Shown here: one piece after another, positions 1 to 6,535 of the stretch | Layout of the letters: the number at the start of each line of letters is the position of its first letter | Numbering within the stretch: the first letter of the stretch is position 1 | Source of the DNA: CAZKUN01 sp964555935 | GTDB lineage: Bacteria > Armatimonadota > Zipacnadia > Zipacnadales > VGFC01 | Assembly: GCA_964555935.1 (NCBI GenBank) | Contig: CAZKUN010000252.1 | Location: 1-12,892, forward strand | Length of the DNA stretch: 12,892 nt | Direction: 5' to 3' | Notes under the pieces: model-generated | Databases searched by the model: none | What the model saw: only the letters and a program-made list of their open reading frames with translations | Told to the model about the DNA's origin: nothing | Program-made: the position numbers and the translations under genes

Positions 1-695
1 GCGTCTTGGTACGTAAGGGCTTGCACGCGATAGAGGAGGGCGTTGTCTGTCCCCAGCGCCTCAGCCATGTCCAGCATCTGGACACGCCACTCGTCCTCAC
101 CCCTTCTCCGTTGAGCCAGGGATGCCGCCATCGCCAGCCACAGAGCACGGCCGGATGTCCTCATCGCCGCGCGAGATATCATATCTTGACTCCCGTACCT
201 GCCCTCCGAGACCCCAAGGGCAATACCCGCCGCCCGCTCATATGCCTCCGCCGCGGAATAGGGGTTTAGGTAGTACTCCTCAATGTCCCCGACGCGCCGC
301 CAGATGCGCCGCGCGTCGCGGGCTCTCGTACACTCCTCTGCGGCGGCCCAGATCATGGCCCTGCCGCCCTCCGTGTCGCCGCTCGCCAGCATGATCTCTC
401 CGCGAAGCCGCTTGACCGCGCCTGGCTCGACGCCGGGCAGCACGCTCACTCGATCGAGCTCACGTTCAGCGTCCTCGAAGCGCTCAGCTTCGATATACAC
501 CTCAGCCAGGAAGGGGACTTTGCCAACGTTGTTGGGGTCCTCTTCGACCTTACCCTCTTCCTCGGCGATGACGTTAGGCAGGTCCGCGTGCCAGGTGTGG
601 TACATCGTCGGATTTGCGCTAGCCCACCCGGAAACAGCTCCGAGGACTACGATCGATCCGGCAACCGTCCGCCACCCACTGTACCTGGAATCCAT
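1..695 (-). CDS. Exported TPR-like repeat protein, partial (C-terminus off the left edge)
   Basis: The reading frame from the ATG at 695 stays open for 231 codons to the window edge, so the gene is truncated by the window and not broken. A GGGGAG ribosome binding site (701-706) lies 5 bases upstream. The N-terminus is a plausible Sec signal peptide: basic residues (R4, R9), a hydrophobic stretch around GSIVVLGAVSG and an Ala-Ser-Ala cleavage site near residue 27; no lipobox cysteine is seen. Residues about 53-88 (PNNVGKVPFLAEVYIEAERF onward, then EDAERELDRV) fit a tetratricopeptide repeat. The rest is Ala/Glu/Arg-rich and helical, with further weak TPR-like units (for example PYSAAEAYERAAGIA). 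TPR proteins are protein-interaction scaffolds; no enzyme motif is seen and the partner is unknown. It is divergent from the thioredoxin-like gene. The export and helical-repeat nature are fairly sure; the specific role is unknown. Confidence 0.8.
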   Translation of the reverse strand, partial: MDSRYSGWRTVAGSIVVLGAVSGWASANPTMYHTWHADLPNVIAEEEGKVEEDPNNVGKVPFLAEVYIEAERFEDAERELDRVSVLPGVEPGAVKRLRGEIMLASGDTEGGRAMIWAAAEECTRARDARRIWRRVGDIEEYYLNPYSAAEAYERAAGIALGVSEGRYGSQDMISRAAMRTSGRALWLAMAASLAQRRRGEDEWRVQMLDMAEALGTDNALLYRVQALTYQD

Positions 696-791
696 GTCTT
701 CTCCCCTTCCCTACACAGTGTATGGACGCTGCCGGCCGCTGGATGGTCGCGGCGAGTTCCAGTAGATCAGCGGCCCTCCGAGATGACCCTA

Positions 792-845
792 GGACCTTCA
801 TAGCCCAGGCCGGACACGTGCGGGCGACACCGGCCCTGAAGGTCC
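792..845. repeat. Nested inverted repeat in the divergent intergenic region
   Basis: GGACCTTCA (792-800) is perfectly complementary to TGAAGGTCC (837-845). Inside it GGCCGG (808-813) pairs perfectly with CCGGCC (830-835), leaving a 16-base loop that contains CACGTG (815-820) and bulges of 7 and 1 bases. As RNA this would be a two-step hairpin about 110 bases upstream of the thioredoxin-like start codon. It lies between two divergent genes, so it could be a leader structure, a protein-binding site or a mobile-repeat remnant. There is no U-tract, so an intrinsic terminator is unlikely. No convincing sigma-70 promoter was found in the gap (696-958). Confidence 0.5.
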
Positions 846-958
846 ATCCCATCGCGCAGCCGAAAACCTCACCACCAGTAGCAGGATTGGCCAAGCCCGA
901 GACGGCCCGGTGATCCCAAAATGCCAGGGCGAAACGGGCATATCCAAGGAGGTGCGAC

Positions 959-1540
959 ATGGCATTCACACTATCCCTGGGGGCGTCCGCTCCCGACTTC
1001 AACCTTCCCGCGACCGACGGGAACTCCTACTCGCTGACCGACTTCTCCGACGCCAAAGCGCTAGTGATGTTCTTCACCTGCAATCACTGTCCGTACGTCG
1101 TCGGGTCCGACGAAGTAACCCGCCAGACGGCCGAGGAGTTTCAGGACCAGGGCGTGGTCTTTCTGGGCATCAACTCCAACAGCGAACGCACCTACGCGGC
1201 CGACTCCTTCGCGCACATGGTGGAGCGGATGGCTGACCACAGGTTCCCCTGGGTCTACCTCCATGACAAGAGCCAGGAGGTTGCCAGGACGTACGGGGCG
1301 TTGCGCACGCCGCATTTCTACGTTTTCGATCGGGAACGCAGGCTGGTCTACACCGGCCGGGGCGTGGACAATCCGCGCGACGGCGCCAAGGCAACCGTGA
1401 ATGACCTGGCGAATGCGCTTGCCGCGCTTGTCGCCGGGAAGCCGATCACCACGTCGCTGACGAACCCGATCGGGTGCAATGTGAAGTGGGACGGCCAGGA
1501 CGAGCACTGGATGCCTCCCGAGGCGTGCGATCTGGTGTAG
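959..1540 (+). CDS. Thioredoxin-fold family protein (AhpC/TSA-like, PRX-like subgroup)
   Basis: This is a 193-residue cytoplasmic protein with no signal peptide. The start ATG at 959 has an excellent AAGGAGG site (946-952) 6 bases upstream. The thioredoxin-fold signs are in order: the peroxiredoxin-like opening GASAPDFNLPATDG (8-21), the redox motif CNHCP with Cys41 and Cys44 after the strand ALVMFFT, the VVFLGINSN strand (66-74), and the cis-proline motif TPHF (117-120). A conserved-looking C-terminal GCNVKW carries Cys173. C-N-H-C-P plus a late GC-x-x-KW is typical of the roughly 190-residue 'thioredoxin family protein' group related to AhpC/TSA and is unlike the CGPC of true thioredoxin. 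It likely performs thiol-disulfide exchange or peroxide reduction; the physiological partner is unknown. It is separated from the downstream polysaccharide genes by a hairpin and an 80-bp gap, so it may be an independent unit. The family call is sure; the substrate is not. Confidence 0.93.
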   Translation: MAFTLSLGASAPDFNLPATDGNSYSLTDFSDAKALVMFFTCNHCPYVVGSDEVTRQTAEEFQDQGVVFLGINSNSERTYAADSFAHMVERMADHRFPWVYLHDKSQEVARTYGALRTPHFYVFDRERRLVYTGRGVDNPRDGAKATVNDLANALAALVAGKPITTSLTNPIGCNVKWDGQDEHWMPPEACDLV

Positions 1541-1578
1541 CTTGCCAGGCTGTCCCTGCCGAACGGCGTCCTGCCAAG
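1541..1578 (+). terminator. Possible weak terminator hairpin after the thioredoxin-like gene
   Basis: Directly after the stop codon, CTTGCCAGG (1541-1549) pairs with CCTGCCAAG (1570-1578) through 8 of 9 positions with one central C-C mismatch. A small GCC-GAAC-GGC stem (1558-1567) sits inside it. No T-tract follows, so this is at best a weak or factor-assisted terminator or an mRNA-end stabiliser. Its position immediately after a stop and before a new unit is the main support. Confidence 0.3.
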
Positions 1579-1620
1579 TACCAAGGCAACAGTCCATCGC
1601 GCGCTACCCTCGTCGACTAG

Positions 1621-4600
1621 GTGGCTACATTGCGGATTACTCGGATGCTGTGGGTGGCACTGGCCATGGCAAGCGGCGCGGCCAGTCAGGAGATGCAGAC
1701 CGTCCTCGATGAGGACTTCGGCGCGGCGTCCCCCACCTGGGCGACCTCGGCGGAGGGCGGGGCGCTAAGCGTTCCCTCGGGCCTCACCCTCGTGCCGGTG
1801 TTCGGGGTAGCCGACGCCGACGTGGAGTACCGTGCCAAGGTCGCCGGAGCAGGCCTTGTCGAGTGCCTTTTCCGTTACGATGTGGACTCGGACGACTACT
1901 ACGCTTTCCGCGTCGACACGCGCGTAGCCGGCGGCAACCCTCCGGGTTTTCAGAAGCGCAGTCACACCGGCGTGCCGTGGCCGTTGGCGGGCGAGCGCTT
2001 CGGCACCGCGCCCGCCGGCGACGTGTGGGTCGACGTGCGGGTCGAGATCAGAGCCGGCACATTCCGAGGTTACGTCAACGGCGATCTCGTGGCCACGCTG
2101 GATGACGCCGACTTCGCGACTGGTGGTTTCGCCTTCCGCAGCCAGGTCTCGGAGGCGCTCATCGATGATCTCGTCATCCGCGTGCCCGAGGGCGAGCCCT
2201 ACACTATCTTCGAACCGCAGGCGCGCCGCGAGGAGACGCCCGAGCCGTTCACGGAGGGCACGTGGACGGGCCACTGGATCTGGTCGCCGGGCACTGACGC
2301 TGAGTTGACGCGGGTCCTCCGCAGGCGCTTTGACGTGCCGGGCAAGGTCTACGAGGGCACGCTGGCGGTCACGTGCGACAACGCATACGACCTCACCCTC
2401 AACGGGCAACCCCTCGGCCGTGATGAAGATTGGTACTCCGTCGAGGTCTACGACATCGCGCCACACCTGAGGCCTGGCGCTAACGTTCTCGCCGCGCGCT
2501 GCGAGAATCTCGGGCCCGGTTCGGCGGGCTTTCTCTTGGAGGCCGGCATCACGACCCGCGCCGGGGAGTTCGTCACTATTGCGAGCGACGAATCGTGGCG
2601 CGTCTCGAAAGATGCGGCAGATGACTGGGCCGCGCCCGGCCTCGACGATTCCGACTGGCCGGCCGCTGTGTCCGTCGGCAAGTTCCCGGCGATGCCATGG
2701 TCAGGCCAGCGAGACTTGCACCTCCCCTTCATGGGGCGCAAGCAACCGATCAAGCTCATCTCCGCGCGCATTCCTTCGGTCATCCGGCCCAACGACGACA
2801 TCGAGATCGCCGCCACGTGGCAGCCTGTCGAAGCTCTCACCGATGCCTACCCGCTGGTGGTGAGCATTGGCCGCAACGACCGCCGCGCCGCTGATGTCGC
2901 GGTCATCCAGCCCAGTCTGCCCGCCACCGAGTGGCCCGTTGGCGTCGAGCACTCCGAGACGATCCGCGTGCGGGTCCGCCCCGATGTCTGGTATCTCATC
3001 GAGCCTGGCAAGGCTGAGCTGAGCGTCGAGCTTCGCGGCGCGTTCTACGCCAATCGTGTCGACTACAAGGTGGGGCGCGTCCGCGTTGCTTCCGCCACGG
3101 CGGCTGCCAAAGCAGCGGCGCCCAAGCTCGTCGCCGCCGCACGAGAAGGCCACTTCATTGACCCCGTCGGCGGCTCGCACGAGTGGCACGTGGATGCCGA
3201 CGGGCGTGTCGTCGTAGACGGTGTCGCCTACATCCCCCTTGATGCCGACGGCGTCTACTGGTGTGACGCGCGCTCGGGCGAGGGGGCTTTGGCCGCCGTT
3301 GACTGGCGCGCCGTCGTCGAGACGCTATGCGCCAGGGGCGGGCCGTCGGGCGCCGACTTCGTCCGGGTGAAGCTGGTCGATCACATCGACGCCACTCTTG
3401 CCGACCACGAGTTCAGCGATGACGCCGGCCTCGGAGGGAAGAGCCGAGTCCTCCACATCGGCGACCGGGACTATCGCGTCACCTCCGCGCGCGACCGCTT
3501 GAGTTACTTCGCTTTCACCGCGAGTTGCGAGCACCCACGCAACCCACATCTCATGATGTTCCAGTCGGTCAATGACATCGAGCGCTACACCACGCTTCGC
3601 GTCCAGCCGCCGTGGGATAACGTCGGTGGCGGCGTGTATACGGGGCGCGAGTACCCGCGTGACGGCACGCCCTTCGAGCACCGCTTCATCTTCTACCCGC
3701 GCGACGATCGGGTCCGGTTCACCGTCTCGCGCCGGCCTGTCGAGACGCCTATCACGCCCGACAGCGGCGGCGCCGTGTCGCATGTATGGCTGTTCGAGTT
3801 GGTCGACGCGCTCTCAACGCGGCCGGTGGTTGCACTCGAGCCCGACCGCAGCCCGCGCCGCCTGGGTATCTATCTCACCCATCCGGGCCATATCTACCAA
3901 CTCTACGGCTACCGCGGCGACAACGCCGATGAGCGCCGCGCCTCGGTCCGCAGCTTCGTCGATTACCTCAAGTTCTGCGGCGTGAACCTGCTCGAGTTCA
4001 ACGCTGTCGACGGCGGCGACACGACGGGAACCGCCTTCTACGAAAGCGACATCTGGCCACGGAGCGCGGGCAACCTCCTGGAGGAACTCCTCCCGATCTG
4101 CGCCGAGAACGACATCCAGGTCATTCCCATCATCACCTCGCTCTCCGTGCCCGAGGGGAAGCTCGGCTTCACCCGCGAGAGCATGCAGATGGACCGCTTC
4201 GGTGATCTGACTACATTCTTTTCGACGCGCCCGCCCCTGCCGGATCCGCTCCGCCCCGAGGTGCAGGACCTCCTGATCCGCAACCTCCGCGAGATCCTCG
4301 ATGTCTGCGCCGACAGCCCCGCCGTTCCCGCCGTGGGCTTCCGCGTCAACGGCAAGATCGGCCTCTGCTATGGCGGCGAGACCCTCGGCAAGAGCGACCG
4401 GTATACGGGCTACAGCCCGTGGGATATCGCCCAGTTCGAGGCCGACACGGGCGTGGATGTCCCCGAGATGGCCCCGACACCGTACGAGTGGATCGCCGCT
4501 AACTGCTGGCAGCAGTGGCTTGACTGGCGCTGCGGGCGCACGCGCGACTTCTGGCTCAAGTGTCGTGACGAGGTCCGGTCTTACCGAGACGATCTGCTCA

Positions 4601-5367
4601 TTTACGTGAGTTGTGACATGCCATCTGAGACGCCCGCGTGGAACGTCTACTGGCCCGAAGGGGAGACGCCCATCGACTGCTGGCGCTATCACGGCGTCGA
4701 CCCACGCATGTTCGCCAACGAGCCGGGGATCCTGATCCAACGCGGCATGATGGTCGCGGCGGACCGTTACTTCACCGGCTTCGGCCAGTACGGGCAGAAT
4801 ATCGAGGCCATGAAGACCTTCCATTACGCCCCCGAGGCGACGGCGCTCTACGCGGGCAGCGAGGGCGCGGCGTGCGAGCTGTACCACAACTACTGGGAGG
4901 AGTTCGGCGTGTTTAGGGCGGGCGAGTTTCAGACTGAGTTCTGGGGCGCGGCGACGATGTCCGCCTTTGGCCGCAACTACTTCGAGCCGGTCGCCTTCAG
5001 CCTCGCCCGCACCAACTGTCACACGCTCAATCTCTTCTCATGGGAGCGGGGCACCTTCGGCCACGAGCACGACCTCCGCGCATTCGCGCGCGCCTTCCGC
5101 GCCCTGCCGCGTGGCGATGGCGTGGACGCGACTGACCTCATCAACGGCAACGCCGACGGCCTCTGGGTCAGGCGTTTCGACGATCGCGTGGCGGTGCTTA
5201 ACAACACCGGCGAGCCCCGCACCGTGACGCTCCGCCTTCCGGGCGCCCTGGCAAAGGCGCGCCTCCTGGAGTTTGGGCATGGCGAAGACCTCGGCGTCGG
5301 CCCCGTTGCGCTCCCCCTCGCCGCCTACGAGCTACGCGTCGTGGGGCCCGCCAAGTCGTCGCGATGA
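1621..5367 (+). CDS. Large exported multidomain glycoside-hydrolase-like protein (unassigned family)
   Basis: A 1248-residue protein beginning with a signal peptide: hydrophobic LWVALAMASGAAS with likely cleavage before Gln23. The domain order inferred from the translation is: a LamG/DUF1080-like beta-sandwich (about 27-190); a galactose-binding jelly-roll like those at the N-terminus of bacterial alpha-L-rhamnosidases (about 218-360; opens HWIWSPG and contains YDLTLNGQPLG); beta-sandwich segments (about 370-495 and 518-735); a probable (beta/alpha)8 barrel (about 745-1060; opens LGIYLTHPGH and contains GVNLLEFNAVDGGD with Glu792); and a small C-terminal beta domain (about 1170-1248). Such architecture belongs to exported enzymes acting on polysaccharides, but no GH family is recognised and the catalytic acids cannot be named. 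The start is uncertain: GTG 1621 directly follows an in-frame TAG, ATG 1645 (residue 9) also leaves a good leader, and neither has a Shine-Dalgarno site. The URO-D-family gene follows after 18 bases, so the two are probably co-transcribed. Confidence 0.85.
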   Translation: MATLRITRMLWVALAMASGAASQEMQTVLDEDFGAASPTWATSAEGGALSVPSGLTLVPVFGVADADVEYRAKVAGAGLVECLFRYDVDSDDYYAFRVDTRVAGGNPPGFQKRSHTGVPWPLAGERFGTAPAGDVWVDVRVEIRAGTFRGYVNGDLVATLDDADFATGGFAFRSQVSEALIDDLVIRVPEGEPYTIFEPQARREETPEPFTEGTWTGHWIWSPGTDAELTRVLRRRFDVPGKVYEGTLAVTCDNAYDLTLNGQPLGRDEDWYSVEVYDIAPHLRPGANVLAARCENLGPGSAGFLLEAGITTRAGEFVTIASDESWRVSKDAADDWAAPGLDDSDWPAAVSVGKFPAMPWSGQRDLHLPFMGRKQPIKLISARIPSVIRPNDDIEIAATWQPVEALTDAYPLVVSIGRNDRRAADVAVIQPSLPATEWPVGVEHSETIRVRVRPDVWYLIEPGKAELSVELRGAFYANRVDYKVGRVRVASATAAAKAAAPKLVAAAREGHFIDPVGGSHEWHVDADGRVVVDGVAYIPLDADGVYWCDARSGEGALAAVDWRAVVETLCARGGPSGADFVRVKLVDHIDATLADHEFSDDAGLGGKSRVLHIGDRDYRVTSARDRLSYFAFTASCEHPRNPHLMMFQSVNDIERYTTLRVQPPWDNVGGGVYTGREYPRDGTPFEHRFIFYPRDDRVRFTVSRRPVETPITPDSGGAVSHVWLFELVDALSTRPVVALEPDRSPRRLGIYLTHPGHIYQLYGYRGDNADERRASVRSFVDYLKFCGVNLLEFNAVDGGDTTGTAFYESDIWPRSAGNLLEELLPICAENDIQVIPIITSLSVPEGKLGFTRESMQMDRFGDLTTFFSTRPPLPDPLRPEVQDLLIRNLREILDVCADSPAVPAVGFRVNGKIGLCYGGETLGKSDRYTGYSPWDIAQFEADTGVDVPEMAPTPYEWIAANCWQQWLDWRCGRTRDFWLKCRDEVRSYRDDLLIYVSCDMPSETPAWNVYWPEGETPIDCWRYHGVDPRMFANEPGILIQRGMMVAADRYFTGFGQYGQNIEAMKTFHYAPEATALYAGSEGAACELYHNYWEEFGVFRAGEFQTEFWGAATMSAFGRNYFEPVAFSLARTNCHTLNLFSWERGTFGHEHDLRAFARAFRALPRGDGVDATDLINGNADGLWVRRFDDRVAVLNNTGEPRTVTLRLPGALAKARLLEFGHGEDLGVGPVALPLAAYELRVVGPAKSSR

Positions 5368-5371
5368 ATCC

Positions 5372-5376
5372 AGGAG
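5372..5376 (+). promoter_or_regulatory. Ribosome binding site of the URO-D-family gene
   Basis: AGGAG lies 9 bases before the ATG at 5386. It supports translation beginning at 5386, upstream of the frameshift, and not at the internal ATG 5499, which begins the downstream open frame but would drop the conserved N-terminus. Confidence 0.7.
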
Positions 5377-5385
5377 CTACCATCC

Positions 5386-6449
5386 ATGACCTCACGCGAA
5401 CGCATCCGCACTGCCCTCCGCCACCGGGAACCCGATCGCGTGCCTCGGTGTGAACAGTCTTTCTGGCCCGAGACCTTGGCGCGCTGGCATCGGGAGGCAT
5501 GCCGGAGGACTGCGCGCCCGCGCAGCTGTTCGACCTGGATCCCTTCCGCAACTACCGGTTGGACAACAGCTTGCGCCTGCCCGCGGAGACGCTGGAGGAG
5601 ACCACCGACTGGGTGGTGGACCGTGACGCCAACGGAGTGGTGCGCAGGCGCTGGAAGAACAGCTACCACACGCCGGGCGAGGTTGATTGGCTGATCAAGA
5701 CGCGGGCCGACTGGGACCGCCACCGCGAGCGGCTGGAGTTTGACCTCGCCCGGATCAGCGACGGCGTTCGGCAGGCGATCAGCGATGCGGCTGCGACGGG
5801 GGAATTCTGCACCATCAGCCCCGGCGAGCCGGTGTGGTGGGCCATCACCACGCTGGGCATGGAAAACGCGATGCTCACGCTGGGCGCCGATCCTGACTTC
5901 TTTGCTGACATGCTCGAAGCTCAAGCGACTCTGGCCTTGGCGATGACACGTCAACTCCTGGCCGAGGGCTACCGGCCGGACGGCATCCTGTTCTCGTCCG
6001 ACTTGTGCTACCGTGGCGGGATGCTCTTCTCGCCCGCATGCTACCGTGGCCTGATGATGGACTACCACCGCGAGTACGCCCGGCTGTGCCATGAACACGA
6101 CATGTTCCTAATCCTGCATTGTGATGGCGACGTGCGCCAGTTGATCCCGCTGCTGATCGAGGTCGGCTTCGACTGCATCGAGCCGCTGGAAGCCCGGCAC
6201 GGCAATGATGTCCGCGAGCTGAAGCCCCTTTGCGGTGACCGAATCAGCTTCTTCGGCAACATCAACATGGATGTGCTGGCCACCGGCGACCGTGGCCTCA
6301 TCACCCAGGAGGTCGCCGGCAAGGTGGAGGCGGCCAAGGTCGGCGGCGGCTACATCCACCAGTCGGACCACTCCGTGCCGCCGACGGTCAGCTACGACTC
6401 ATACCGCCACTGGATGGATCTGGCGCGGCAGCATGGGGAGTATGCTTGA
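5386..6449 (+). CDS. URO-D/MtaA-family protein (uroporphyrinogen decarboxylase-like), with a one-base frameshift
   Basis: Two overlapping frames make one gene. Frame one (from ATG 5386) reads MTSRERIRTALRHREPDRVP, the standard N-terminus of the family, and runs in register to Glu37 (5494-5496). Frame two starts at 5499 and continues to the stop at 6449. Adding one base at 5497-5498 joins them into a 354-residue protein, the family's usual size. Features in repaired numbering are DGILFSSDLCYRGG (199-212), the active-site-region motif LHCDGDV (H245-C246-D247) and GNINMDVLATGD (291-302). The fold is a TIM barrel. Relatives include uroporphyrinogen III decarboxylase and the corrinoid methyltransferases MtaA and CmuA. 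The exact H-x-C zinc motif of MtaA is not present (His-Cys-Asp here), so methyl transfer is not proven, and true heme synthesis is unlikely in this context. No signal peptide. It is sandwiched between two exported carbohydrate-active genes. The frameshift could be a sequencing error or real inactivation. Confidence 0.82.
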
Positions 6450-6523
6450 GATCGGTCCCCGGCGCAGAGAGGCCCAAGGTGGATGGCTTGCGAAGGGACG
6501 CGGAGAAGGCTGTCGCCCAAACC

Positions 6524-6529
6524 GGAGAG
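6524..6529 (+). promoter_or_regulatory. Ribosome binding site fixing the lyase start
   Basis: GGAGAG lies 6 bases before the ATG at 6536. The open frame extends upstream to a TTG at 6446 that overlaps the URO-D stop, but the intervening 30 residues are not leader-like. The signal peptide begins exactly at the ATG, so this site selects 6536. Confidence 0.7.
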
Positions 6530-6535
6530 ACCCCA

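Noticed and set aside
712..722. TACAC-A-GTGTA palindrome upstream of the TPR-like gene, as an operator or -10 element
   Set aside because: The arms are only 5 bp, no matching -35 lies at the right distance, and one such palindrome is likely by chance.
619..1002. Minus-strand frame across the divergent intergenic region
   Set aside because: It overlaps the starts of both flanking genes, has no good RBS and its translation looks non-coding; the real minus-strand gene uses another frame from 695.
1061..1597. 178-codon open frame antisense to the thioredoxin-like gene
   Set aside because: The sense frame has clear CNHCP and TPHF motifs and a strong RBS; the antisense product resembles nothing.
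3814..5022. 402-codon open frame antisense to the large barrel protein
   Set aside because: It lies wholly inside a convincing gene, its translation is low-complexity (rich in Ala, Val, Arg and Glu) with no motif, and long antisense frames are expected in GC-rich DNA.
6446..6535. TTG start at 6446 overlapping the URO-D stop as the lyase start
   Set aside because: The extra 30 residues are charged and not leader-like, whereas ATG 6536 has an RBS and opens a signal peptide.
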